Shown here piece by piece: positions 23,932-31,770 of a DNA stretch of 64,000 bases (positions within the stretch are counted from its first letter, which is position 1; each line of letters starts with the position of its first letter). The stretch is from positions 1 through 64,000 of the forward strand of contig JADZAN010000036.1 of the NCBI GenBank assembly GCA_020852815.1, in the 5' to 3' direction. The notes below the pieces were generated by a model, which worked only from the letters and a program-made list of their open reading frames with translations, had not been told where the DNA came from and ran no database searches. A program made the translations under genes and the position numbers. Source of the DNA: Gemmatimonadaceae bacterium (lineage in GTDB: Bacteria > Gemmatimonadota > Gemmatimonadetes > Gemmatimonadales > Gemmatimonadaceae).

Positions 23932-23982
23932 CCCGCCCCCTCCCCCTCCCCCTCCCCCCTCCCCCTCCCCCGTCTCCCGTCC
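23932..23982. repeat. C-rich tract with CCCCCT units and CCCGTCTCCCGT
   Basis: About 40 nt of CCCCCT-type units followed by CGTCTCCCGTCCG run up to 8 nt before the NtrC-type gene's ATG at 23990. The minus strand carries at least five G-runs, giving G-quadruplex potential on the template strand. No Shine-Dalgarno is present. Confidence 0.7.
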
Positions 23983-23989
23983 GCCCCGC

Positions 23990-25399
23990 ATGCCCACCAT
24001 CCTCATCGTCGACGACGAGCCGAACATCCGCCGCATGGTGGGGGCGCTGCTCACGTCGGAGGGATACGAAGTGCGCGAGGCGGCGAGTGGCGAGGCGGGC
24101 GTTGCACTCGCCGCCGAGGCCGAGCCCGACGTCGCACTCGTCGACCTGATGATGCCGGGGACGATGGACGGGATTGCCGTGCTCGGGGCGCTGCGGGACC
24201 GGCACCCCGACCTCCCGGTCGTGATGATGAGCGGAAAGGCAGGGCTGGCCGATGCGGTGCGCGCCACCAAGCTCGGGGCCTTCAACTTCCTCGAGAAGCC
24301 GCTCACGCCGGAGGGCGTGCTGCTCTCGCTCAGCTCGGCGCTGGAGTTGCGGCTGGCGAAGCGGGAGGCGCAGGTGCTGCGCGCCGACCTGGGGCTGGCG
24401 GGGGAGATGATCGGCGGGAGCGCGGCAATGCAGGGGATGCGCGCACTCATCGAGCGCATTGCCCCCACCGATGCCCGCGTCCTCATCTCGGGAGAATCGG
24501 GGACGGGGAAGGAGTTGGTCGCGGCGGCGATCCACGCCGGGAGCCCGCGGCGCGACCGCCCGTTCGTGCGCGTGAACTGCGCCGCCATCCCGCGCGACCT
24601 GGTGGAGAGCGAGATGTTCGGGCATGAGCGCGGCGCCTTTACCGGTGCCACCGAGCGCCGCATCGGACGCTTCGAGCTGGCGCATCGCGGGACGCTCTTC
24701 CTCGACGAGGTGGGCGACCTGGGAAGCGAGGCGCAGGCCAAGCTGCTGCGCGCCATCGAGGCGCGGGAGATCGAACGCGTCGGCGGCGGCAAGCCGATCC
24801 CGGTGGACGTGCGCGTGGTGGCGGCGACCAACAAGGACCTGCCGCGCGCCGTGCGCGATGGGGTCTTTCGCGAGGATCTCTTCTTCCGCCTCAACGTGAT
24901 TCCGGTGGCGCTGGCGCCGCTGCGCGAGCGGCCGGATGACATCCCGCTCCTCGTGCGGCACTTCGCCACGCTCACGCGACTGCGCACCGGCCATCGCCTC
25001 CCGGAGTGGGACGACGACGCGTTGCAGCTGTTTACGCGCTATCGCTGGCCCGGCAACGTGCGCGAACTGGGCAACATCGTCGAGCGCCTCATCATCTTGC
25101 ACGCGGGGCAACCGATCCACGTGGACGACGTGCGGCGCGTGATCGCGGTGGAGGATGCCCCGCTGGCCGCGCCGGAGCGCGCCACGCTCCCCGACCCGTC
25201 GGGGCTGGATCGCTCGCTCGGCGAACAGCTCGACGACTACGAGCGCCTCCTCATCGCGCGCGCGCTCGCCGCCTCCAGCGGCAACATCTCCGAGGCGGCG
25301 CGCCGCCTGCAGACCGATCGCCCCAACCTTTATCGCCGCATGAAGCGGCTGGACGTGCGGGCGGTGGGAGCGGAAGGCAATCTGACACACCTCCCCTGA
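23990..25399 (+). CDS. NtrC-family sigma-54-dependent response regulator
   Basis: 469 aa. An N-terminal receiver (phospho-acceptor Asp52 in LVDLMMPG, Lys in FLEKPL) is followed by an AAA+ domain with Walker A GESGTGKE, the sigma-54 contact loop GAFTGA, Walker B TLFLDEVGDL, and the Arg finger region FREDLFFRLNV. A C-terminal Fis-type helix-turn-helix (NISEAARRLQTDRPNLYRRM) ends the protein. All key residues are present, so it should activate RpoN-dependent promoters. Its kinase partner is probably the gene at 21231. Target genes could include the three paralogues or the downstream barrel gene, but no clear sigma-54 site was found there. Confidence 0.93.
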   Translation: MPTILIVDDEPNIRRMVGALLTSEGYEVREAASGEAGVALAAEAEPDVALVDLMMPGTMDGIAVLGALRDRHPDLPVVMMSGKAGLADAVRATKLGAFNFLEKPLTPEGVLLSLSSALELRLAKREAQVLRADLGLAGEMIGGSAAMQGMRALIERIAPTDARVLISGESGTGKELVAAAIHAGSPRRDRPFVRVNCAAIPRDLVESEMFGHERGAFTGATERRIGRFELAHRGTLFLDEVGDLGSEAQAKLLRAIEAREIERVGGGKPIPVDVRVVAATNKDLPRAVRDGVFREDLFFRLNVIPVALAPLRERPDDIPLLVRHFATLTRLRTGHRLPEWDDDALQLFTRYRWPGNVRELGNIVERLIILHAGQPIHVDDVRRVIAVEDAPLAAPERATLPDPSGLDRSLGEQLDDYERLLIARALAASSGNISEAARRLQTDRPNLYRRMKRLDVRAVGAEGNLTHLP

Positions 25400-25550
25400 C
25401 ACCACGCGGGGACAGCGGAGGGCGCCCGCGCGCATCGGCGAACGGACGACAGACGTGGAAGTCGTTGTGTGACAGCGTTCACGGGGAGATCGTTCGGCGC
25501 GGTACGCGACGTGCCTTGCGCGGGATCCGTTCGCTACGACTGGAGCCGAT

Positions 25551-27329
25551 ATGCGAAACCGATGGATGCTGGCGGGGGTGCCACTCCTGGCAATGATGGT
25601 GTCGGGCGGGCGCGTCGCGTGGGGGCAGCAGGATCCTCCCGGGCGAGCGGGAGCGCAGCCCCCGCAGGCGCCTGACGAGCGCGTCCTTCCCCGCGAGGTG
25701 GCCGACGAGCTGCTGGCCATCTGGAATGCACCGGCCACGCTGCGCGTCGACGGGCCCTACACGATCGAAGCAGGGCGCGACGTGGCGGGCGACGTGGGGG
25801 TGATTGGCGGCGAGCTGGTCGTTGCCGGGCACGTCGGCGGGCGCGTCGTGGCGGTGAACGCCGACGTGCGCCTGACGAGTGGCGCGCGCGTGGATGGCGA
25901 GATCCTCGTGGTCGGCGGGCGCGTCACGGGGCGTGACGTGGCAACGGTGGGCGGCCAGATTCGCACCTATCGCGCGCGCCTCGAGTACGCGCGCGAGGGC
26001 GATCGCATCACGCCGCGCCGTGGCGACGAGGAACCGCCGCGCCCGTGGTGGCGCCGCAACGAGCGCTGGCGCGATCGCGGGTGGGGCGACCTGCGGCTCG
26101 TGTCGGCGCGCACGTACAATCGCGTCGAGGGGTTGCCCGTCTTTCTTGGCCCAGCGTTCGGGCGCGACTTCGGGTGGGGGCGGCTCTCGGTCGACATGCT
26201 TGGCGTATGGCGCAGCGCCGAGGGCTTCGAGTGGAAGCCGGAGAACATCGGTCACTCGGCCAAGACCGAGGTCAAGCTCGGCGAGCGGCGCGGCGTGCGG
26301 TTAGGCGGGCGCCTCTTTGACCTCGTCGAACCGGTGGAAACGTGGCACCTCTCCGACGAGGAGGTGGGGCTCGCGTCGTTCCTCCTTCATCGTGACTTCC
26401 GCGACTACTACGACCGGCATGGCGGGAGCGTGTACGCCTCGCTGTTCCGCGGCAGGGCGCTCGACGCCACGGTGTCGTACTCCGACCAGCGGTGGGGCGC
26501 GCGGCGCACGCGCGACCCGTGGACGCTCTTTCGCGACGAGCAGCCGTGGCGCGAGAACCCGGTGCTGGACGAGGGGAACTTCCACCTGGTCAACGCCACG
26601 TTGCGCTACGACACTCGCAACGACGATCGAAACCCGTGGACGGGTTGGTACATCCTGGCCGACTACGAGTACGGCACGGGTGAGATCTCCCGCTACGGGA
26701 TCGCCTACCCGTCCACGCGCCAGGAGAACGTGGACGGGCTCACGACGTACGACCGCCTCTTCCTGGATGTCCGGCGGTACAACCGCATTGCCCCCGACGC
26801 CTCGCTCAACCTGCGGCTTGTAGCTGGCGGGTGGCTGTCGGGCGACGACCTTCCGCTGCAGCGTCGCTTCAGCGTGGGCGGCCCGGGGACGCTTCCCGGC
26901 TACGACTTCCGTCGCGTCTCGTCGACCCCCGACGTGTGGCAGTGCTCGGGGCCGGTGGCGCTCGACGCCTCGGTCCCGTTAGGCGCGCCGGCCTTGTGCG
27001 AGCGCTTCGCGATGGCGCAGGCCGAGTTCAGGGGCGACCTCCACTTCGACTTCTTCGGGATCCTGGACGAGGAGCGGGACAGGCGGCGGGCGGGGTGGGG
27101 GCGCGGGACGCAGTGGGTGCTCTTTGCCGACGCCGGCCGCGGCTGGATGGTGGGCGAGCCGGACAACGGGCTTACCTACCGCAAGGGCGCGCTGCCGCGG
27201 CTGGGGACGTTCAAGACCGACGTCGGGATCGGGATCGTCCTCGACGACGTGGGGATCTATGCGGCCAAGTCGCTGTCAGATCGCGACGCGCCGGTGAATG
27301 TGTTCGTTCGCATCAAGCCGAGATTCTAG
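25551..27329 (+). CDS. Outer-membrane BamA/Omp85-like barrel with an N-terminal beta-repeat domain
   Basis: 592 aa. Signal peptide to about residue 25. Residues about 65-140 form glycine-spaced short strands (AGDVGVIGGELVVAGHVGG and SGARVDGEILVVGGRV) resembling bactofilin or polymer-forming beta-helix repeats, rather than POTRA domains. The C-terminal 400 residues read as a 16-strand barrel with the Omp85-like turn GGPGTLPGYDFR and a terminal strand ending VRIKPRF with C-terminal Phe, the BAM recognition signature. GGAG 5 nt upstream of ATG supports the start. It may insert or move material across the outer membrane; the cargo is unknown. It lies 151 nt after the NtrC-type regulator. Confidence 0.78.
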   Translation: MRNRWMLAGVPLLAMMVSGGRVAWGQQDPPGRAGAQPPQAPDERVLPREVADELLAIWNAPATLRVDGPYTIEAGRDVAGDVGVIGGELVVAGHVGGRVVAVNADVRLTSGARVDGEILVVGGRVTGRDVATVGGQIRTYRARLEYAREGDRITPRRGDEEPPRPWWRRNERWRDRGWGDLRLVSARTYNRVEGLPVFLGPAFGRDFGWGRLSVDMLGVWRSAEGFEWKPENIGHSAKTEVKLGERRGVRLGGRLFDLVEPVETWHLSDEEVGLASFLLHRDFRDYYDRHGGSVYASLFRGRALDATVSYSDQRWGARRTRDPWTLFRDEQPWRENPVLDEGNFHLVNATLRYDTRNDDRNPWTGWYILADYEYGTGEISRYGIAYPSTRQENVDGLTTYDRLFLDVRRYNRIAPDASLNLRLVAGGWLSGDDLPLQRRFSVGGPGTLPGYDFRRVSSTPDVWQCSGPVALDASVPLGAPALCERFAMAQAEFRGDLHFDFFGILDEERDRRRAGWGRGTQWVLFADAGRGWMVGEPDNGLTYRKGALPRLGTFKTDVGIGIVLDDVGIYAAKSLSDRDAPVNVFVRIKPRF

Positions 27330-27363
27330 GGGTACGCGCGTGGAGGTGCCGTTTGTGGGGGCG

Positions 27364-28113
27364 ATGATGCGGCGTGCGAGGCGCGGGGCGTTGGTCCGCG
27401 CGATCCTCGTCGGGCTGGCGTTGGCGGGGGCGGCGGCATCCGCGTACGCCCAGCAGCGGCCGCGCCTCGACGTCGCGCTCGTGACCGGTGGCTCGTCAGG
27501 CGCAACGCCTGGCGCATCGCCGAGCGCCGCGTCGAGCGCGTCGTCGACCGCATCGCCCGGCGGTGCACCTGGCGGTGTTCCGGGCGAGGTGACGGCCACG
27601 GTGCGGGTGCAGAACGCGCTCAGAGAACGCTACGTGCGCGACCTCCTGGGCAACGGCTTCCCGGCGCGCCTGCACTTTCGCGCCGAGCTGTGGAGCGCCG
27701 GCGGGTTGTTCAACTCGATGCAGCGGCGCGCCGAATGGGACGTGCTCGTGCGCTTCGACGCGCTCGGCCAGCAGTACGAGGTGGTTCGCGTGCGCGGTGA
27801 CTCGGCCACGGCGCGCGACCGCTTTGCGCGGTTCGAGGAGATGGTGGCCGACGTGGAGCGCGCCATGCGCATCCCCATCGCCCCCATCAAGGGAAAGTCG
27901 CAGTACTACAGCGTGACGCTGGAGCTGGAGATGCTCTCCGTCTCCGACCTCGACGAGGTGGAGCGCTGGCTACGCGGGGAGCTCAAGCCGGCGGTGCGCG
28001 GCGAGCGGAATCCCGGCACGGCGGTGGGGCGCGGGATGCGCACCCTCCTGGCGCGCGTGCTGGGGGGCGAGATGCGCCGGCTCGACGCGCGCAGCAAGAC
28101 GTTCAGGCCCTGA
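27364..28113 (+). CDS. Secreted DUF4390-like protein
   Basis: 249 aa. The signal peptide (LVRAILVGLALAGAAASAYA) is followed by a low-complexity Ser/Gly/Ala linker (about 35-70). A domain then begins with VRVQNALRERYVRDLLGNGF and an RLHFRAELW strand, then RAEWDVLVRFDALGQQYEV, consistent with DUF4390. In Proteobacteria that family often lies beside NtrY-type kinases; here an NtrY-like kinase is 5 kb upstream. ATG at 27364 or 27367 are both possible. It is 34 nt after the barrel gene, so probably co-transcribed. Confidence 0.6.
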   Translation: MMRRARRGALVRAILVGLALAGAAASAYAQQRPRLDVALVTGGSSGATPGASPSAASSASSTASPGGAPGGVPGEVTATVRVQNALRERYVRDLLGNGFPARLHFRAELWSAGGLFNSMQRRAEWDVLVRFDALGQQYEVVRVRGDSATARDRFARFEEMVADVERAMRIPIAPIKGKSQYYSVTLELEMLSVSDLDEVERWLRGELKPAVRGERNPGTAVGRGMRTLLARVLGGEMRRLDARSKTFRP

Positions 28114-28187
28114 GGCGAGCAAACGCCCCGCATCGCATCGGCACACCACGCCCCGCCACGCGCCGGCGGCCGATCGTGCGGTGAACG

Positions 28188-28892
28188 CTAACCATCAAGT
28201 GCGTGCGAGGGGCCGTGGGCATGCGTCGGTCCATGACCATGACCATGACCATGACCATGACCATGACCGTGCCCGTGGCCATGCCCATGGCCGTGCGACT
28301 TCTGCGGCGCCGGCACCTTGTGCTGCGTGCGCGCCTCGAGTTCCTCCAACTGGTGCAGCGTCGCTTCGCCGTAGAAGAAGCGGATGTAGCGCGCCTGGAT
28401 CGGCGTGAGGCGGCGCACCGCCCAGCTCAGGTGCACGAAGTGCGGCTCCACCGGCACGTGCAACGGGTACATCCCGATCTCGCTGGGGAGACGGTTGGAC
28501 TTGCGCGTGTTGCACGACGAGCACGCCGTCACGACGTTGGTCCACTCGTTGGAGCCACCGCGGGAGAGCGGGATGAGGTGGTCGCGCGTGAGCGCCTCGC
28601 GCGGCTTGAGGTCGATCCCCGTGCGCCCGCAGTACTGGCACTTGTAGCCGTCGCGCGCAAAGAGGAAGGTGTTGGTCACCTGCCGGCGGAACTTGCGCGG
28701 AACGTGGATGAACTTGGTCAGCCGAATCACCACCGGGCGCGGGACCGCCAGGCGCTCGGAGCGCACCAGTCGCCCGTCGTCCGCCTCCACGATCTCGGCC
28801 TTGCCGTCGATCACGAGACGGAGCGCCCGCTTCAGTGGAACCATGGTGAGCGGCTCGAACGAGGCGTTGAGTGCGAGACAACCGACAATCAC
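28188..28892 (-). CDS. HNH endonuclease family protein with C-terminal His-Gly repeat
   Basis: 234 aa. The N-terminal part (VGCLALNASFEPL, then KRALRLVIDGKAEIVEADDG) is typical of a widespread bacterial HNH family of unknown role. The HNH core has the zinc knuckle CQYCGRTG and CSSCNTRK and the catalytic region LTRDHLIPLSRGGSNEWTN. The C-terminus carries about 11 consecutive His-Gly pairs (28231-28296) and then PTHAHGPSHALDG. The start is GTG at 28890-28892 with GAGGAGG 5-6 nt upstream; an upstream extension has no ribosome site. The His-Gly tail probably binds metal such as Ni or Zn. Whether it contributes to activity is unknown. Confidence 0.8.
   Translation of the reverse strand: MIVGCLALNASFEPLTMVPLKRALRLVIDGKAEIVEADDGRLVRSERLAVPRPVVIRLTKFIHVPRKFRRQVTNTFLFARDGYKCQYCGRTGIDLKPREALTRDHLIPLSRGGSNEWTNVVTACSSCNTRKSNRLPSEIGMYPLHVPVEPHFVHLSWAVRRLTPIQARYIRFFYGEATLHQLEELEARTQHKVPAPQKSHGHGHGHGHGHGHGHGHGHGHGPTHAHGPSHALDG
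28231..28296. repeat. Hexanucleotide microsatellite CCATGA x6 plus variants
   Basis: Six perfect CCATGA units (28231-28266) are followed by CCGTGC, CCGTGG, CCATGC, CCATGG and CCGTGC. On the minus strand they encode the His-Gly repeat of the HNH protein. Length change by slippage would stay in frame and alter only the number of His-Gly pairs. Confidence 0.9.
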
Positions 28893-28970
28893 GCGGCCCT
28901 CCTCACGGTGGTGCCCGGAACGAGCCTCGCCCCTGGCTGGGGCGACGCGACGCACCTGACGGCTGTAAAC

Positions 28971-29057
28971 GTGGTTTCAAAACCGTTGGCCGCACCCTCG
29001 CCGGCGCAGTACGCCGGCGAAGTACGCCGGCGCTGCAGCCACCGGTTCTGAAACCAC
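28971..29057. repeat. 87-bp inverted-repeat element with internal GTACGCCGGCG repeats
   Basis: GTGGTTTCAAAACCGTTGG (28971-28989) is inverted at 29039-29057 with two mismatches. Between them CGCCGGCG units recur three times, separated by CAGTA and AAGTA. The whole folds into a long hairpin. It lies in the 380-nt gap between the HNH start and the ilvE stop. It could be a small non-autonomous repeat or a structured RNA. Confidence 0.65.
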
Positions 29058-29069
29058 TTCTATGCACGA

Positions 29070-29095
29070 ACTCCCGCCCAGGCCGGGGCGGGAGT
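29070..29095. terminator. GC-rich hairpin, possible terminator or structure
   Basis: ACTCCCGCCC (29070-29079) and GGGCGGGAGT (29086-29095) form a perfect 10-bp stem with a 6-nt loop. No T-run follows in either direction, so terminator function is uncertain. Confidence 0.4.
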
Positions 29096-29099
29096 CGCG

Positions 29100-29231
29100 A
29101 TGACACTACATGGCGGCGATGCTCCTGGTGCGACTCGCGCTGGTGCAGGCAACGCGCGTGGCGCAGTTGATGGACCGCCAAAGGTCCCGCCGCGCGACAC
29201 GACGGGGCCTCCTGGTACTTGGAAAGCCTGA
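29100..29231 (+). CDS. Possible 43-aa Gly/Pro-rich small protein
   Basis: A 43-codon frame beginning MTLHGGDAPGATRAGAGNAR and ending PPGTWKA. GGGAG lies about 6 nt upstream. That is the only positive sign; composition is like random GC-rich sequence and the upstream GGGAG belongs to a hairpin arm. Confidence 0.2.
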   Translation: MTLHGGDAPGATRAGAGNARGAVDGPPKVPPRDTTGPPGTWKA

Positions 29232-29272
29232 CAGTTGAATACCGCTCACGCCCGGGCGCGACGACGGCATGG

Positions 29273-30223
29273 TTACCGGCTCAGCGCGCCCGCCGGGACT
29301 GGCGTCAGCCAGTCATAGCGGTCGGCAAGGCGTCCCTTCGCGATCCCGAGGAACTCGGCCTGGAGCTTCCGCGTGATCTCGCCCGGCTTCCCCTCGCCCA
29401 CCGGGACCTGGTCGACCGACCGGATCGGGGTGAGTTCGGCGGCGGTGCCGGTGAAGAACATCTCGTCCGCGATATAGAGCATCTCGCGCGGGATCTGCTG
29501 CTCGCGCACTTCGTAGCCGAAGTCGCGGGCGAGCGTGATGATCGTGTCGCGGGTGATTCCCTGCAGGATTCCGTTGGACACGCCGGCGGTGTAGAGCACA
29601 CCGTCACGCACCAGGAACAGGTTCTCCCCGCTTCCCTCGGCCACGTAGCCGAAGGCGTCGAGCATGATCCCTTCGCTGTATTGGTTCTGCTTGGCTTCCA
29701 GCTTGGAGAGCTGTGAGTTCAGGTAGTTGCCGCCGGCCTTGGCCAGCGTGGGAAAGGTGTCGGGGGCGGCTCGCCGCCACGACGACACGCAGACGTCGAC
29801 CCCCTTCTCCAGCGCCTCGGCCCCCAGGTACGTGGGCCACTTGTAGGCGATGATGAAGCACTCGACGGGGACGCCGACGGGGTAGAACCCCATCTGCTGC
29901 CCGGTGCGCACCACGAGGGGGCGCAGGTAGCACTCGCGCAGCTCGTTGGCCGCCACCGTATCGACGACCGCTTGCACCAATTCGTCGGCGGTGTAACGCA
30001 GCGGCATGCGGTAGATCTGCGCCGAGTCGAGCAGGCGCCGCATGTGCTCCCGGAGGCGGAAGACCGCGCCGCCGTTGGGCGTGTCGTAACAGCGGATCCC
30101 CTCGAAGACGGACGACCCATAGTGCACCACGTGTGACATGACGTGGAGCGTGGCGTCTTCCCAGTTCACCAGCTCGCCGTCACGCCAGATCTTGTCGGTG
30201 CGCCCGGAGGAGGCGTCCGCCAT
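29273..30223 (-). CDS. ilvE: Branched-chain amino acid aminotransferase
   Basis: 316 aa, class IV PLP aminotransferase. It interconverts Val, Leu and Ile with their 2-oxo acids. Signatures: VHYGSSVFEGIRCY, FRLREHMRRL, the PLP Lys in LAKAGGNYLNS, EGSGENLFLV and EMFFTGTAAELTPI. The start at 30223 (MADASSG) has AGGAG about 7 nt upstream. The frame stays open another 45 codons upstream without a start signal, and those were excluded. It is the last of the minus-strand genes here, with a 152-nt gap from the amidohydrolase. Confidence 0.93.
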   Translation of the reverse strand: MADASSGRTDKIWRDGELVNWEDATLHVMSHVVHYGSSVFEGIRCYDTPNGGAVFRLREHMRRLLDSAQIYRMPLRYTADELVQAVVDTVAANELRECYLRPLVVRTGQQMGFYPVGVPVECFIIAYKWPTYLGAEALEKGVDVCVSSWRRAAPDTFPTLAKAGGNYLNSQLSKLEAKQNQYSEGIMLDAFGYVAEGSGENLFLVRDGVLYTAGVSNGILQGITRDTIITLARDFGYEVREQQIPREMLYIADEMFFTGTAAELTPIRSVDQVPVGEGKPGEITRKLQAEFLGIAKGRLADRYDWLTPVPAGALSR

Positions 30224-30319
30224 GCCGATCTCCTGAAGGGGTATGGCCAAGAATAACTGGCGAGCGCAGGCGGGGGGAGTGTCGCGCCGCGCTGGCGGTG
30301 CGCGTTTCACGCCGCTGGC

Positions 30320-30375
30320 GTAGCAGATCGGAGGCGTAGCGGATCGGAGGCGCGGCAAATCGGAGGCGCGGCGCC
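30320..30375. repeat. Short tandem GATCGGAGGCG repeats
   Basis: AGATCGGAGGCGTAGCGGATCGGAGGCGCGGCAAATCGGAGGCG: three copies of (G/A)ATCGGAGGCG about 20 nt apart between ilvE and the amidohydrolase stop. They precede ilvE by about 100 nt on its coding strand. Confidence 0.55.
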
Positions 30376-31746
30376 CTACCCTGCGCCGCCCTCACCGCGC
30401 GTCGACGCGTCATGCGCGCGCTGCCACGCCGCCAGCGACTTGCCCACGTCGTGCAGGGCGGCGAGTGCCTCGGTGGGCGGCGAGACGAGTCGCCCGTCGC
30501 GGACGCGCTCCTCGCCATCGACCACGACGAGCAACGCCTCGCGCCCCGCCGCGGCCCAGACGAGGGCATCCTCGGGCGCATAGGAGGGGGTGGTGCGCGG
30601 CGACCCTAACGAGAAGGCGGCGAGGTCGGCGCGCTTCCCCACCTCCAGCGATCCCACCTCGTGGGCAATTCCCAGCGCGTTCGCCCCGCCCAGCGTTGCC
30701 ATCTCGAGGAGGTGCGCCGCGCTCAACGCATCGAAGCGGTGCGTGGCGGCGCGCTGCATCAGGAGCGCGGTGCGCGCCTCGTCCAGGAGATCGAGGCGAT
30801 TGTTCGCCGCTACGGAGTCGGTCCCCAGCCCGAGGCGCACCCCGGCCTCGACGAACGCGACGAGCGGGGCAATGCCGTGTCCGAGCTTGGCGTTGGAGAC
30901 GGGACAGTGCGCCACGGCGCAGTCGTGTCGCGCAATTCGGGCAATGTCGGGCGCGGTGGCGCGCACGCAGTGGATGAGGAGTGGCCGCTGCGCCAGCACC
31001 CCCAGTCGATCGAGGAGGAAGACGGGGGAGTCGGCGCGCGGCGCCACCGCGATGCCACGCGCGCGCAGCGCGTCGCCGAACATCCCGCTTCCGTCGCGCA
31101 CCAGCCTCGATTCCGCATCGCTCTCCGCCAGGTGCACGGCGACAGGCCATCCGTCGCTCGCCGCGAGGCGCGCGCACGCGGCAAAGAGCGCATCGCTCAC
31201 GGTGTACGGCGCATGCGGGGAGATACCCAGTCGCACGCGTGGCGTCGCGGCGTCGCGCAGGCGCTCGAGTGTGCCCTGCAGGGCAGCCATCGCGGCGTCG
31301 CACTGCGCGGGATCGGGGCCAAAGACCTCCTGGTACATGATGCCGCGCGCCCCCATCTCCACCAGCGCCTGCAGCACGACCCCCGACTCGCAGGTGTCGG
31401 CGTAGGTGGTGACGCCGCTCAGGAACCCTTCGGCAATCCCCGCCTTGGCGGAGGCGAGGAGGAGATCGGGCGACAGGACGGCCGCGCGCGCCTTCGTCAG
31501 GCGCAACACCCAGCGCCGGAAGGGAAGCTCCTCGAGGAAGCCGCGCATCGCGGTAAGCTCGAGGTGCGAGTGCACGTTGACGAGCCCGGGGAGGAGGACG
31601 GCATCACCCAGGTCGACGACGGCCCCGCCCGGCGCACCCTCGCGCGATCCCACGTATGCAATGCGCCCCCGCTCGACGGTAACCGCGCCGTTGGCGATCG
31701 GGGGAGCGGCGATGGGAACGATCCAGCGTGCGGTGTAGGTCTTCAT
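30376..31746 (-). CDS. Amidohydrolase, cytosine/adenosine-deaminase type (MtaD/aminofutalosine-deaminase-like)
   Basis: 456 aa. TIM-barrel metal hydrolase: NVHSHLEL (HxH), HLAESDAE (His), LLIHCV (His) and LGTDSVAANN (Asp) supply the metal and catalytic residues. The N- and C-terminal beta-sandwich parts (ERGRIAYVG, SLEVGKRADLAAF) are typical. It probably deaminates an adenine- or cytosine-like base. The N-x-H-x-H-L-E-L motif resembles aminodeoxyfutalosine deaminase of the menaquinone futalosine pathway, but no other pathway genes are here, so the substrate stays open. The gene is 24 nt after the PHP gene. Confidence 0.8.
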   Translation of the reverse strand: MKTYTARWIVPIAAPPIANGAVTVERGRIAYVGSREGAPGGAVVDLGDAVLLPGLVNVHSHLELTAMRGFLEELPFRRWVLRLTKARAAVLSPDLLLASAKAGIAEGFLSGVTTYADTCESGVVLQALVEMGARGIMYQEVFGPDPAQCDAAMAALQGTLERLRDAATPRVRLGISPHAPYTVSDALFAACARLAASDGWPVAVHLAESDAESRLVRDGSGMFGDALRARGIAVAPRADSPVFLLDRLGVLAQRPLLIHCVRATAPDIARIARHDCAVAHCPVSNAKLGHGIAPLVAFVEAGVRLGLGTDSVAANNRLDLLDEARTALLMQRAATHRFDALSAAHLLEMATLGGANALGIAHEVGSLEVGKRADLAAFSLGSPRTTPSYAPEDALVWAAAGREALLVVVDGEERVRDGRLVSPPTEALAALHDVGKSLAAWQRAHDASTRGEGGAG

Positions 31747-31770
31747 CCTGGACTCGCGTGTGGCCGCCGG

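Noticed and set aside
23137-25738. Long minus-strand frames (616 and 806 codons) opposite the NtrC-type regulator
   Set aside because: Antisense to a regulator with all catalytic motifs; composition is typical of a shadow frame.
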